This document shows positions 37,436 through 46,690 of a stretch of 64,000 nucleotides of DNA, in pieces (the stretch's first letter is position 1; every line of letters starts with the position of its first letter). The stretch covers positions 3,162,001-3,226,000 of the forward strand of contig NZ_KB375270.1 of assembly GCF_000314735.2 (NCBI RefSeq). Reading direction: 5' to 3'. The notes beneath the pieces are model-generated. The model was not told the origin of the DNA, ran no database searches, and worked only from the letters and a program-made list of their open reading frames with translations. The position numbers and the translations under genes are program-made. The DNA is from Afipia felis ATCC 53690 (lineage in GTDB: Bacteria > Pseudomonadota > Alphaproteobacteria > Rhizobiales > Xanthobacteraceae).

Positions 37436-37678
37436 ATGAGGAAGTTGTCGAGTGGGCTTGGTCATTTCGTCTACGGGATGATTCAATCTGGAATAACCAG
37501 CGGCGTCGCGAGCGGTATTGCGAGTTTGAATGCACTTGAAGAAGGGGGCTTCTTCACTCGGTGGTCTAAAGCATGGTTGATATCCTGGATAATCATGGTG
37601 CCATTCGTGTTACTTGCGGCCCCTCTGATCAGACGCCTGACTCTTCTCGTTGTTGCTGATGATGCGCCTCGAGTTTGA
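37436..37678 (+). CDS. DUF2798 small membrane protein (copy 3)
   Basis: 80 aa from ATG 37436 (the frame is open to 37403). LGHFVYGMIQSGITSGVASG and SWIIMVPFVLLAAPLIRRLT. Closest in pattern to copy 1 (24032), and like it followed by a small DPIWD-type gene. Unknown function. Confidence 0.78.
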   Translation: MRKLSSGLGHFVYGMIQSGITSGVASGIASLNALEEGGFFTRWSKAWLISWIIMVPFVLLAAPLIRRLTLLVVADDAPRV

Positions 37679-37694
37679 TTTACGAGTATTGCAA

Positions 37695-37901
37695 ATGAGA
37701 CGAGTGAGTTATTTGAAGTTAGTTAAAGCTGCCGATGAGGCTGGGATGGAGCAGTCGATGAAAATGGATATTTGCGACTCGCCAATCAAAAACGAAACGA
37801 CGCGGCGGCTACGTGTCGTTTCTTCGGTCTCATCAGAACAAGGCGGACAGAACGTGATTGATTTGGCCGAAATATCAACTGATCCAATCTGGGACTATTG
37901 A
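37695..37901 (+). CDS. Small protein ending DPIWDY
   Basis: 68 aa from ATG 37695. Soluble, with TTRRLRVVSS in the middle and the ending STDPIWDY. Counterpart of the 69-aa product at 24294 in length, position after DUF2798 and C-terminus. The conserved tail hints at a binding or targeting motif. Not a family I recognise. Confidence 0.5.
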   Translation: MRRVSYLKLVKAADEAGMEQSMKMDICDSPIKNETTRRLRVVSSVSSEQGGQNVIDLAEISTDPIWDY

Positions 37902-37916
37902 CTGCAGGTGGCGACG

Positions 37917-38612
37917 ATGATCGATCTCTATTATTGGACCACGCCAAACGGGCATAAAATTTCGCTTTGCCTTGAAGAAATGGGCCTGCGTTATTTGGTG
38001 AAGCCCGTAGAAATCGGGAAGGGTGAACAATTCAGGCCTGAGTATTTGGCGATTTCACCGAACAACAAAATTCCAGCCATTGTCGATCATGATCCGATTC
38101 ATGGCGGTGAGCCATTGGCCTTGTTCGAATCTGGCGCGATCTTAATTTATCTTGCAGAAAAATCCGGCAAATTTCTGCCGACTCGGACCTGCGAACGTTT
38201 CGATGTCCTGCAATGGCTAATGTGGCAGATGGGTGGGCTGGGGCCCATGGCCGGGCAGAACCATCATTTCGCAGGATATACTGCTGAAAGGATTCAGTAT
38301 GCGATCGACCGCTACGTGAACGAGACTAATCGACTATACGGAGTCTTAAACAAGCGCTTGTCTGAGAGAAAGTTCGTCGCAGGAGAATATTCGATTGCGG
38401 ATATGGCAATCTATCCATGGATCGTTCCCTATGAGCGCCAGAGCCAGAAACTCGACGATTTTCCATATCTGAGGCGATGGTTTGAAACGATCAAGGCGCG
38501 GCCCGCAACTATCCGGGCGTATGATGTTGCGAAGAGAATAAATCCCACAAATGCGCCGACAGTAAATGAGCAGTCTAAGAAAATTCTATTCGGACAGACC
38601 GCCTTGAAATGA
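37917..38612 (+). CDS. Glutathione S-transferase/disulfide-bond oxidoreductase, YfcG-like
   Basis: 231 aa from ATG 37917, with AGGTGG six bases upstream; GTG 37908 is an alternative. Thioredoxin-like N-terminus IDLYYWTTPNGHKISLCLEE (Thr/Asn-Gly-His-Lys active region of the YfcG/YghU group), SPNNKIPAIVD, FESGAILIYLAEK, and C-terminal FVAGEYSIADMAIYPW. Such proteins reduce disulfides with glutathione. It begins 15 bp after the small DPIWD gene. Confidence 0.88.
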   Translation: MIDLYYWTTPNGHKISLCLEEMGLRYLVKPVEIGKGEQFRPEYLAISPNNKIPAIVDHDPIHGGEPLALFESGAILIYLAEKSGKFLPTRTCERFDVLQWLMWQMGGLGPMAGQNHHFAGYTAERIQYAIDRYVNETNRLYGVLNKRLSERKFVAGEYSIADMAIYPWIVPYERQSQKLDDFPYLRRWFETIKARPATIRAYDVAKRINPTNAPTVNEQSKKILFGQTALK

Positions 38613-38751
38613 TGAACCTCGGCGAAGAGCGAGCCTATCTTCTGCTGGTTTCAAGATGTTGATGAGCTAACCTGCCGGCGCAATTTCTCTCTGGCGGTGT
38701 CACAGGCTCGACTCCTTGTGTTCTTGGCTCGCGCAAGACGTCGGCAGAAAA

Positions 38752-39804
38752 CTACCCTATCGCCACCATCACATAATAAATTGCATTGCGTGCCTTATCC
38801 ACCGGTTGGCTGAGGCCTCGTTTATCGAACGCGCGTGAGGCGAGAGAATAAGATCCGACGTTGGCGGGGCGCCATGAAAATGTAAAGCGGCGCCATGCCC
38901 AGCCGGCTTCAGGCTCAAGTTCGGCTGCAGCCCAGTGGTTTCCTCCGTCAACGCTGACTTCCACCTGCGCGAGACCGGCACCGGCCCAGGCCCAGCCCCA
39001 AATCGCTATGTTGGTTCTTTCCAGCTTATCCTGTGGCGATGGCGATACGATGACGGATTCTGGCGGAAGCTCCCAAAGCGGTGTGGTGCCACCCAACGGG
39101 TAATCAGCGTTTGGGGGTATAGGATCATTATAATATTTCGTAGTGTAAGGACCGTCGGGCCGTCGGTCTGAGAGCTCGAGCCTGTAGAGCCATTTCACCA
39201 AGTTCGTGCCGTAGTAGCCGGGAATGACGAGTCGCAACGGAAAGCCGTGTTCTTGGTCCAGCGGTTTTCCGTTCATTTCATAAGCAAGAAGGATATCGCC
39301 CGCAGCGAGTCTGTGGAGCGGCATGTCTTTCAAATACACGCCCGATATCACGTCTTCGAAAACACCCTTATCGACTCCGAACGACCACAGGAAGCTGGCT
39401 TCCCGCTTGACTCCTGTCTCGTGGAGGAGGGAAGCCAAATCGACTCCGCCCCATACGACATTGGCGTAGCGACGGGTTGCAATGTCTGGTCTCAATGGAA
39501 ATCCTGCGCATTCATGCAGTGCTGTCACCGTGCGCTTAGGCAGGGCGGAAAGCTCTGAATGATTCCAGCGCCGTGGACGCTCCACAAGGCCAGCAATATC
39601 AAGCCACCAGTCCTGAGCTTTGGCGCGCGGTACGCCAACATGGCCTAATATGAATACGTCGTCGTTCGGTGTTATCCGCTCCGTAAGTTGATGGGGCTGC
39701 AATGGAATATGGCGAATTGTGCGGTCTGGTCGAATCTCTTCGATAACCGGCCGGTCATGCTGAGCCGCCCTGATTTCGTCCGGGGTGGGGTTTCTCCCCT
39801 TCAA
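38752..39804 (-). CDS. Sulfite oxidase-family molybdenum enzyme
   Basis: 350 aa. N-terminal molybdopterin domain with the Mo-ligand cysteine Cys99 in ALHECAGFPLRP, GYYGTNLVKWLYRLEL, and a C-terminal dimerisation domain (AQVEVSVDGGNHWAAAELE, WRPANVGSYSLASRAFD). No signal peptide is seen at the annotated start, so cytoplasmic location or a missed start is possible. Related enzymes oxidise sulfite or act on other oxyanions. Divergent from an MFS gene with one of the four shared operators between them, placing it in the nitrilase regulon. Confidence 0.85.
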   Translation of the reverse strand: MKGRNPTPDEIRAAQHDRPVIEEIRPDRTIRHIPLQPHQLTERITPNDDVFILGHVGVPRAKAQDWWLDIAGLVERPRRWNHSELSALPKRTVTALHECAGFPLRPDIATRRYANVVWGGVDLASLLHETGVKREASFLWSFGVDKGVFEDVISGVYLKDMPLHRLAAGDILLAYEMNGKPLDQEHGFPLRLVIPGYYGTNLVKWLYRLELSDRRPDGPYTTKYYNDPIPPNADYPLGGTTPLWELPPESVIVSPSPQDKLERTNIAIWGWAWAGAGLAQVEVSVDGGNHWAAAELEPEAGWAWRRFTFSWRPANVGSYSLASRAFDKRGLSQPVDKARNAIYYVMVAIG

Positions 39805-39828
39805 TATATGCTCCTTACCTAAAATCTG

Positions 39829-39847
39829 ACATGTTAGTTTGACATTG
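39829..39847. promoter_or_regulatory. Regulon operator site A (ACATGTTAGTTTGACATTG)
   Basis: First of four matches to the palindrome ACATGTCAA-N-TTGACATGT. In the gap between the divergent sulfite-oxidase-like and MFS genes. Confidence 0.6.
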
Positions 39848-39894
39848 AAGGATCCTCATGTCTAGCTATCGATTGCCAATAGGGAGGTATGAGC

Positions 39895-41229
39895 ATGGTT
39901 AGTGCAACGGATGGGGCCGAAGTCGTTAGGGTGACGGATCGGCAGCGACTAATGGCCGTATTCGCGTCCTGTTTTGGCTGGTCGCTGGATCTTTTCGATC
40001 TTTTCGTTTTGCTTTATGTCGCGCCGGTGATCGGAAAGTTGTTTTTTCCCTCCACTCACGCGACGCTTTCGCTGGCTGCAGTTTATGCGTCCTTTACGGT
40101 AACACTGCTGATGCGTCCGGTGGGGTCGGCAATTTTTGGCAACTACGCTGATCGGCATGGCAGAAAATCTGCGATGTTCGTCGCGGTGTCCGGCGTCGGC
40201 CTTGCAACGGCGGCCTTCGGTCTGCTTCCGACGCTGGCCCAGGCCGGCGTTTTCGCTCCTATCCTTTTCCTCGTTCTGCGCCTTGTCCAGGGCGTTTTTG
40301 TCGGCGGCGTCGTTGCTACGACTCATACGGTTGGGACGGAATCGGTTCCTGAGCAATGGCGCGGTGCGGTTTCCGGATTGGTTGGTGGGGGCGGCGCCGG
40401 CTTGGGTGCGCTTATGGCGTCTCTGGCATTCTGGTTTGCCACGACACTTTTTCCCGGTTCGGACTTCGATGTCTGGGGTTGGCGGGTGATGTTCTATTCA
40501 GGCATTCTCAGTTCTGCCTTGGGTCTTCTGATCTTCAAATACCTTGAGGAATCGCCGGTTTGGCTTGCCGCAAGCTCGCGTCGCGCAGCGGCGCGAGGAT
40601 CGCAAAAGGCAAAATCCCCGGTCGGGGAACTGTTTTCAGGGCCGCTTCGAAACACCTTGCTGATCAACCTCCTTATTACTACGGGCGCTGGTTCAGCGTA
40701 TTATGTAACGTCCGGCTATTTGCCGACCTTCCTAAAGGTGATCAGCAAAATACCGAATTCTTCGATATCGGCTATTTTGATCGGTTCGGCCCTCATTGCG
40801 ACAATCAGTGGACCCATTGTCGGCTTCATCAGCGATTTGATCGGACGAAGGGCGACGTTCCTCGCAGTCGGATTGCCGGGTCTTATTCTGCTGCCGCTGA
40901 TGTATCTGTGGATGGCCCAGACACAGGACGTCACCACGATCGCCATTTATGCGTTCGTCATTTCGTTCTTCGGTAACGCGGTGCTCGCGCCGGTTCCGAT
41001 CTTTCTCAATGAGCGCTTCCCAACGGCGCTCCGAGCGAGTGGCACGGGCCTGTCCTGGAATATCGGCTTTGCGCTAGGGGGGATGATGCCGACGGTCGTC
41101 TCGCTCGTGAGCCGCGAGACAGCGAATATCCCTATGTCACTCGCGATATTTTGTTGTGGGGCCTGTGCGCTATTTGTGGTCGGGGCGCTTGCTGCTGGCG
41201 AAACAAAGGGCGCGAGACTGGACGAGTGA
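39895..41229 (+). CDS. MFS transporter, metabolite:proton symporter type
   Basis: 444 aa from ATG 39895, seven bases after AGGGAGG; an ATG at 39889 is too close to it. About twelve membrane segments. GWSLDLFDLFVLLYVAP at the start, GNYADRHGRKSAMF after helix 2, and RLVQGVFVGGVVATTHTVGTE fit the sialate/aromatic-acid type MFS carriers. Controlled region carries operator A. It may import the nitrile-derived or related carboxylate handled by the following genes. Confidence 0.87.
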   Translation: MVSATDGAEVVRVTDRQRLMAVFASCFGWSLDLFDLFVLLYVAPVIGKLFFPSTHATLSLAAVYASFTVTLLMRPVGSAIFGNYADRHGRKSAMFVAVSGVGLATAAFGLLPTLAQAGVFAPILFLVLRLVQGVFVGGVVATTHTVGTESVPEQWRGAVSGLVGGGGAGLGALMASLAFWFATTLFPGSDFDVWGWRVMFYSGILSSALGLLIFKYLEESPVWLAASSRRAAARGSQKAKSPVGELFSGPLRNTLLINLLITTGAGSAYYVTSGYLPTFLKVISKIPNSSISAILIGSALIATISGPIVGFISDLIGRRATFLAVGLPGLILLPLMYLWMAQTQDVTTIAIYAFVISFFGNAVLAPVPIFLNERFPTALRASGTGLSWNIGFALGGMMPTVVSLVSRETANIPMSLAIFCCGACALFVVGALAAGETKGARLDE

Positions 41230-41240
41230 GCTTTTCAATA

Positions 41241-41259
41241 ACATGCCAAATTGACATGT
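41241..41259. promoter_or_regulatory. Regulon operator site B (ACATGCCAAATTGACATGT)
   Basis: Best copy of the shared palindrome: all but one pair match ACATGTCAA-N-TTGACATGT. It lies 53 bp upstream of the PanE-like gene at 41312. Confidence 0.7.
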
Positions 41260-41311
41260 TAATATCCACGATATAGATCAGCTTAGCTAACGGAATTCAG
41301 GAGTTGTTTTT

Positions 41312-42253
41312 ATGCGCATTCTTTGCTTAGGCGCGGGCGCCCTCGGCGGCTATTTCGGCGGTAGACTCGTAGAGAGTGGAGCTGACGTCGAATTTCTTGT
41401 ACGTGAAGCGCGAAAGGCGCGAATTACGACCGATGGACTCCGGATAGAGAGCAAGTATGGAAACTGCCATCTGAATGTCAAAGCGGTTACCGCGAATGAA
41501 GCGAAGGGCCAGTACGACATAGTTCTGCTGACGTGCAAGGCGTATGATTTGCCTGGCGCGATTGCGACCATTGCTCCATTTGTCGGGTCGAACACCGCCG
41601 TGCTGCCGTTGTTGAATGGCGTTGCGCATATGGAAGTTCTGAACGAAAAATTTGGACGCGAACGAGTTCTAGGTGGCGTAGCGAAGATTTCGGCGACACT
41701 CGCGTCCGACGGCACGATCAAGCATCTCAACGATTGGCGCTACATCACGATGGGTGAGCAAAACGGGGAGATGAGCGACCGCGTTCTCAGTCTCAAGGCG
41801 GCTTTCGATAAAACCTCCGTCCTTGCGACGGCAGTTCCAAACATCATGCAGATGATGTGGGAGAAAGTGGTCCATCTCTCGACCGTCGCGGGGATGACAT
41901 GTGCAATGCGCGCCAGTGTCGGCGATATTGCGCGCACGCAGGATGGCACTGCAATGATGATACAGCTTCTTGAGCGGAATGCTGAAATCGCAGGGCGCGA
42001 AGGGCATGCACCATCAGAGGCATTTCTGGCCGAGTACCGTCAGTTGTTTCATGACACGTCGTCGCTCTACATGGCCTCGATGCTGCGTGACATCGAGCGC
42101 GGCGGCTCGATCGAGGCTGATCATATTCTTGGTTTCATGCTGAACAAAGCCAAGCACCACGGCGTCGATTTCGTGCTCCATCAGTTCATCTTCGTTCATG
42201 TTCAGGCTTACGAACAGCGCCGTGCGGCACTGCAGGCAAAGGCGGTGGCGTAA
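41312..42253 (+). CDS. 2-dehydropantoate 2-reductase-like protein
   Basis: 313 aa, the usual PanE/ApbA length. RILCLGAGALGGYFGGRLVE (GxGxxG), LTCKAYDLPGAI with the Lys typical of the active site, LPLLNGVAHME, and a C-terminal EADHILGFMLNKAKHHGV resembling the (E)-(D)-(xx)-G substrate region. It shares a base with the next start (TAATG at 42251), so both are co-translated. Whether it makes pantoate or serves a catabolic 2-oxo acid is open; the operon context favours catabolism. Confidence 0.87.
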   Translation: MRILCLGAGALGGYFGGRLVESGADVEFLVREARKARITTDGLRIESKYGNCHLNVKAVTANEAKGQYDIVLLTCKAYDLPGAIATIAPFVGSNTAVLPLLNGVAHMEVLNEKFGRERVLGGVAKISATLASDGTIKHLNDWRYITMGEQNGEMSDRVLSLKAAFDKTSVLATAVPNIMQMMWEKVVHLSTVAGMTCAMRASVGDIARTQDGTAMMIQLLERNAEIAGREGHAPSEAFLAEYRQLFHDTSSLYMASMLRDIERGGSIEADHILGFMLNKAKHHGVDFVLHQFIFVHVQAYEQRRAALQAKAVA

Positions 42254-43311
42254 TGGCCAAGACTTATCGGATCGCGGTCATCGCTGGGGACGGAATTGGC
42301 AAGGAAGTGATGCCGGAAGGCATCAAGGTCATGGAAGCTGCCGCAAGTAAATTCGGCATAGGTTTCCAATGGGACGAACTGGACTGGTCTTGCGAGAGAT
42401 TTAATAAGACCGGGCAGATGATGCCGAAGGATGGACTCAATCTCATCAAGGAGCATGACGCTATTTACCTGGGAGCCGTCGGTTATCCAGGCGTCCCTGA
42501 CCATGTCTCCCTTTGGGGGCTGCTCATTCCGATTCGTCGTGAATTCGATCAATATGCCAACGTTCGGCCGGTGCGCCTGATGCCTGGTGTGCGCAGCCCG
42601 CTTGCGGACCGTACCTCTAAGGACATCGATATGGTGATCGTCCGCGAGAATACTGAAGGCGAGTATTCGTCGATCGGCGGCGTCAAGGATGAGGGCGGTG
42701 AGAATGAGCGCGCGGTTCAGGAAAGCGTCTTCACCCGCAAAGGCGTCGATCGAATCCTGAAATATGCCTTTGAGGCTGCAGGAAAACGGCGTCAGCACGT
42801 TACGTCAGCGACGAAGTCGAACGGCATCGCGATCACTATGCCGTACTGGGACCGACGGTTCGCGGCTATGGCCGAACAATACCCAGCCATCAAGACCGCC
42901 CAGTACCATATCGACATTTTGACTGCGCAATTTGTTCGCAATCCGCAATATTTTGATGTTGTGGTGGGATCCAACCTGTTCGGGGACATTCTTTCCGATC
43001 TGGGTCCGGCCTGTGCGGGCACAATTGCCATCGCGCCAGCGGCCAACATCAATCCGGAGCGGAAATTCCCATCGATGTTCGAACCTGTTCACGGTTCGGC
43101 ACCGGATATCTACGGCAGGAAAATCGCCAATCCGATTGGCCAAATTTGGTCCGGGGCTATGATGCTTGAGCATCTCGGTCATCCGGAGGCTGGTGCGGCT
43201 GTGGTGGCTGCAATCGAGACGGTTCTGCGCGAAGGGCCACATAATCCTGACTTGGGGGGCAAGGCCTCGACCGAAGAGGTGGGTTCGGCAATCGCGGCTG
43301 CGATTTCTTGA
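42253..43311 (+). CDS. Tartrate/D-malate dehydrogenase-like decarboxylating enzyme
   Basis: 352 aa of the isocitrate/isopropylmalate dehydrogenase fold. AVIAGDGIGKEVMPEG at the start, GAVGYPGVPDHVSLWG (the TtuC/DmlA-type loop rather than LeuB), IVRENTEGEYSSIGG, KSNG, SNLFGDILSDLGP and EPVHGSAPDI. The family uses NAD and Mg to oxidise tartrate, D-malate or similar hydroxy acids with or without decarboxylation. Second gene of the operator B unit. Confidence 0.88.
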   Translation: MAKTYRIAVIAGDGIGKEVMPEGIKVMEAAASKFGIGFQWDELDWSCERFNKTGQMMPKDGLNLIKEHDAIYLGAVGYPGVPDHVSLWGLLIPIRREFDQYANVRPVRLMPGVRSPLADRTSKDIDMVIVRENTEGEYSSIGGVKDEGGENERAVQESVFTRKGVDRILKYAFEAAGKRRQHVTSATKSNGIAITMPYWDRRFAAMAEQYPAIKTAQYHIDILTAQFVRNPQYFDVVVGSNLFGDILSDLGPACAGTIAIAPAANINPERKFPSMFEPVHGSAPDIYGRKIANPIGQIWSGAMMLEHLGHPEAGAAVVAAIETVLREGPHNPDLGGKASTEEVGSAIAAAIS

Positions 43312-43430
43312 GGTTAACTCGCCACTTCCCGAAATCCGGCGATTGGCTTACGGTAGGATTTATTCGAAAATGAATTCATATCGAATTGTAGCCAGGAAGC
43401 TGGCGGGATTACGGAGGCAGTAGGATCCAG

Positions 43431-44126
43431 ATGTTGCAGCGAGCCCCAAATAGCGAAAGGGACTTATCGGCGGCTGACCTTGCTTACGGTGGCATTATCG
43501 ATCTGGTGTTGAACAGCGAATTGCGGCCAGGCGAACGCACTTCTGTCAACCTTCTCGCCGCGCGTCTGGATATTGGCCGTACCCCCGTAAAGGAGGCAAT
43601 TACGCGTCTGCAAACGGAAGGTCTGCTCTCGGTAGCGGGCCGAAGCGGAACCATGGTCAATCGCATTGACCGCGAGCAGACCCAGCAGCTTTTCGCCCTG
43701 CGTCGCGCGCTTGAAGATTTTGCAGCAGAGGGGGCGGTGGAGAATGCGACCACTAAGGATATTTCCGAGATCAGGAAGTGTCTTCAGAAATTGGGAAGAT
43801 CGAACACCACTGCGGAATTTGTGCGTGCGAACGTCGAATTTCATTCGCTGATTGTCGCGGCCGCAGGAAATCCGTTTCTGGTTCGATTCTTTTCACAACT
43901 TCAAATTCAATTGCAAATCGTCACATATCTTTTGCGTAGAGGATTTGACAAGAAAGCTGCCGATGCGCGTCATCGTGAACATGAGACGATTGTTAAGGCG
44001 CTCGAGAAGCGTGATGCCAAGGTGCTGAAAAATGCTTTGCGTACGCATGTAATGACGACCGAGAGCGCCATCCTGGCTACGCTGACTGACAGCGAGAAGC
44101 GGGAAAGAACATTGCGGCGCAAATAG
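43431..44126 (+). CDS. GntR-family regulator, FCD type
   Basis: 231 aa. N-terminal winged helix (GIIDLVLNSELRPGERTSVN, RLDIGRTPVKEAITRLQTEG) and a C-terminal FCD effector domain (LRRALEDFAAEGAVENAT, NVEFHSLIVAAAGNPFL). Located centrally among four copies of one palindrome, which makes it the prime candidate for the regulator of this cluster. FCD regulators usually respond to organic acids. Confidence 0.9.
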   Translation: MLQRAPNSERDLSAADLAYGGIIDLVLNSELRPGERTSVNLLAARLDIGRTPVKEAITRLQTEGLLSVAGRSGTMVNRIDREQTQQLFALRRALEDFAAEGAVENATTKDISEIRKCLQKLGRSNTTAEFVRANVEFHSLIVAAAGNPFLVRFFSQLQIQLQIVTYLLRRGFDKKAADARHREHETIVKALEKRDAKVLKNALRTHVMTTESAILATLTDSEKRERTLRRK

Positions 44127-44146
44127 CGTTGCGTTTATCTAAATTG

Positions 44147-44165
44147 ACATGTCAGGTTGAAATGT
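44147..44165. promoter_or_regulatory. Regulon operator site C (ACATGTCAGGTTGAAATGT)
   Basis: Third copy of the shared palindrome, 18 bp before the nitrilase start. This position should overlap the promoter or the 5' leader. Confidence 0.65.
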
Positions 44166-44183
44166 TACGCTAGGTGAATGACA

Positions 44184-45182
44184 ATGAATAAATTGACAGA
44201 CAACGATACGCAGGCGCTGAACCGCCTAAATATGCAGGCCGAGCCGAAGTACTTGGCGGCCTGTGTTCAGGCTGCGCCGGTGGCTTTCGACCTGCAGAAA
44301 ACTCTCGAAAAAACGCAGGATCTTTCCGCCGATGCCGCGCGGCAAGGCGCGAAACTTGTTCTGTTTCCCGAGGCATTCGTCTCGGCCTATCCGCGCGGTG
44401 CGAATTTCGGCGCGACAATTGGCGCTCGCACCGCCGAAGGACGGGAGATGTTTCGGCGCTATCATGCGTCGTCGATCGATGTGCCGGGGCCGGCGGTGGA
44501 AGTGCTGGCAAGTATAGCCAAGCAAAATTCCATTCATCTGGTCATCGGCGTAATCGAGCGCGATGGCGGCACCTTGTATTGTACCGTTCTCACGTTTGCG
44601 CCCGATGGACGCTTTCTTGGGAAGCACCGCAAGCTAATGCCGACAGGATCGGAACGGTTGGTCTGGGGCTTCGGTGATGGTTCGACGCTTCCGGTCTACG
44701 ACACTGAAATCGGAAAGCTTGGCTCGGTCATCTGCTGGGAAAATTACATGCCGATGATGCGGGCCGCTATGTATGCGCAGCGCATCCAGATCTATTGTGC
44801 GCCCACGGCGGATGGCCGTCCGACATGGGCTCCTTCGATGCAGCACATTGCGCTCGAAGGGCGCTGTTTCGTGCTGTCGAGTAACCAGTTTTGCCGCCGC
44901 AGCGATTATCCTGTCGACTATCCGTCCGACCTGCCGATGGAGGCTGATGCGATCGTCTCGCGTGGCGGAAGTTGCATCGTCGATCCGTTGGGAAACATAT
45001 TGGCTGGGCCCTTATGGGATCAGGAGGGCATCATCACCGCAGAGATCGACGTCGCACAAGTGACGCGCGCTCTCTACGATTTCGATCCAGTTGGACACTA
45101 CAGCCGTCCCGACGTTTTCTCATTGAACGTCGACAAAAATGAGAAGCGTGCAGTTAATTCAGTCGTCGCGGGCATTGATTGA
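44184..45182 (+). CDS. Nitrilase
   Basis: 332 aa from ATG 44184, six bases after AGGTGA; ATG 44178 abuts it. Catalytic triad visible: Glu in [15 protein letters not shown], Lys in [17 protein letters not shown], Cys in [32 protein letters not shown] and [16 protein letters not shown] mark the true nitrilase branch (nitrile to carboxylate plus ammonia) rather than amidases. It heads an operon with cupin and ABC importer genes. Its product acid could be handled by the dehydrogenases upstream. Confidence 0.92.
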   Translation: MNKLTDNDTQALNRLNMQAEPKYLAACVQAAPVAFDLQKTLEKTQDLSADAARQGAKLVLFPEAFVSAYPRGANFGATIGARTAEGREMFRRYHASSIDVPGPAVEVLASIAKQNSIHLVIGVIERDGGTLYCTVLTFAPDGRFLGKHRKLMPTGSERLVWGFGDGSTLPVYDTEIGKLGSVICWENYMPMMRAAMYAQRIQIYCAPTADGRPTWAPSMQHIALEGRCFVLSSNQFCRRSDYPVDYPSDLPMEADAIVSRGGSCIVDPLGNILAGPLWDQEGIITAEIDVAQVTRALYDFDPVGHYSRPDVFSLNVDKNEKRAVNSVVAGID

Positions 45183-45233
45183 GGCCTGCCTGAAAATGAA
45201 GCTGCTGATGCTCGCAATATCGGCTTGTAACTG

Positions 45234-45252
45234 ACATGACAAATTGAGATAG
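45234..45252. promoter_or_regulatory. Regulon operator site D (ACATGACAAATTGAGATAG)
   Basis: Weakest copy of the shared palindrome, 27 bp upstream of the cupin start. Confidence 0.5.
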
Positions 45253-45279
45253 CAGTTCTCATCACGGGGAGTGGAATAT

Positions 45280-45663
45280 ATGAGCGGTCCGTCACTTGTT
45301 TCTGTCAAAGACGTATTGGAATCCGTCGGTCACAATGCGCACGGCAATTGTTCCAAGGCTGTCCTGCATCAGGTTCCTGAGTCTGAAACCAGCCTGTTCA
45401 GCGTGCATCCGGGTGAAAAGCTCGCGCGCCACATCCATACCAGGACCTGGGATCTATTCATGGTGATCTCGGGGAAGGGCGAAATTCGTTACAAGGGCGA
45501 GGAGGGCGAAGGTGTGGTGCCGATGCCGGCGCGCGCGTTCTGCGCAATGCCTCCCGGCTACGAACATGAAGTCTGCAATCTAAGCGATACAGAGCCTTTC
45601 AGCTTTCTGCTGATTCATGCGCCGTGGACTGGCTACGACTTTGTGAAGACGAACAAGAGCTAA
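45280..45663 (+). CDS. Small cupin-domain protein
   Basis: 127 aa from ATG 45280 (GTG 45271 overlaps its GGGGA site). Single cupin barrel: motif 1 HPGEKLARHIHTRTWDLFMV with His ligands, motif 2 PARAFCAMPPGYEHEVCNLS. Such proteins bind a metal and act as isomerases, dioxygenases or sensors; the reaction cannot be told. Between nitrilase and ABC transporter genes. Confidence 0.82.
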   Translation: MSGPSLVSVKDVLESVGHNAHGNCSKAVLHQVPESETSLFSVHPGEKLARHIHTRTWDLFMVISGKGEIRYKGEEGEGVVPMPARAFCAMPPGYEHEVCNLSDTEPFSFLLIHAPWTGYDFVKTNKS

Positions 45664-45699
45664 GGAACTTTCCTTCATCGACAAGCGAAAGGCCAACTG

Positions 45700-46665
45700 A
45701 TGACTTTTCCAAAGTACGCTCGTGCGATTCTTGCCGCAGCTTTTGTGTTCTCCGTTGGAACGGCAAAGGCGGATTTGGTCAAGCTGACGATCCCTACGTT
45801 GCCTGCACCTTCGCTCGGTGCCTTTATGGGCCCGGTGATCAAGGCACAGAAGTTTGACGAGCAAAACGGGCTCGATCTTACCTTCCAGCAGAAGCCAACC
45901 GCGACCTATAGAACCGACTTCGCGGCTGGTACGGACCAACTGGGAGGGAGTGGGACGTTGCTGGCCGACGCTGCGCTGCTGAGAGATAAGGGGCTCAAAG
46001 TCACCTATCTCTTTAATGTCTTCGATTTCTGGGCCACTGTGGTGGTGCCGGAGGAGAGCAGCATTCGCGCTATCACCGATCTGAAGGGAAAGACGCTTAC
46101 CGCGTCCCTACCCACCGCAAATTTTCCGATGTTTCGTTATCTGGCGAAGCTCGGCGGTCTTGACGTGAATTCCGTGCAGCTCCGCAATGCGGATTCGTCA
46201 TCGTTGGTACCGACGGCGAAAAGCAAGCGTTCGGATGCCGTTCAACTGTGGGAGCCGGCCTACACCATTCTTACCTACGGCAATCATGATTTCCGTAGCA
46301 TCGACGTAATGTCGCGGTGGAAGGAAAAAACGAACGAGAATGCCTTTCCTTATCTTGGCATCGCCGCCCACGAAGCCTGGGTCGATCAGAACAAAGCCGT
46401 CATTCCGAAGCTGTTTGCCACCTATCAAAAAGCGGCAGAGTTCATCAAAAGTCACCCCAAAGAGGCGTCTGCATTGATTGCAAAGAGCCTCAAGGTCAGC
46501 GCCCCGGTTATCGAGGATTTGCTTTCATCCGATCGGCTCCGCTTGAACCTGTATTGGGCCTCCGACAACAAGCACGCAGCTGATGAAGTCTTTAACGCCG
46601 CGATTAGCGAAGGTTATCTGAAAACCAAACCCACTGACGGCATCTTGTATGACCCCCGAAACTGA
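45700..46665 (+). CDS. ABC transporter periplasmic binding protein, SsuA/NMT1-like
   Basis: 321 aa with a Sec signal peptide (residues 1-24, ending GTAKA). The mature part follows the SsuA/TauA/ThiY fold: KQ-FDEQNGLDL..., DFAAGTDQLGGSGTLL, ITDLKGKTLTASLP, and a helix AEFIKSHPKEASALIAK near the end. It probably binds an organic nitrogen or sulfur compound; in this operon a nitrile or its acid is possible. Confidence 0.85.
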   Translation: MTFPKYARAILAAAFVFSVGTAKADLVKLTIPTLPAPSLGAFMGPVIKAQKFDEQNGLDLTFQQKPTATYRTDFAAGTDQLGGSGTLLADAALLRDKGLKVTYLFNVFDFWATVVVPEESSIRAITDLKGKTLTASLPTANFPMFRYLAKLGGLDVNSVQLRNADSSSLVPTAKSKRSDAVQLWEPAYTILTYGNHDFRSIDVMSRWKEKTNENAFPYLGIAAHEAWVDQNKAVIPKLFATYQKAAEFIKSHPKEASALIAKSLKVSAPVIEDLLSSDRLRLNLYWASDNKHAADEVFNAAISEGYLKTKPTDGILYDPRN

Positions 46666-46690
46666 TGACGTGCACCAGGAGGTCGATATC

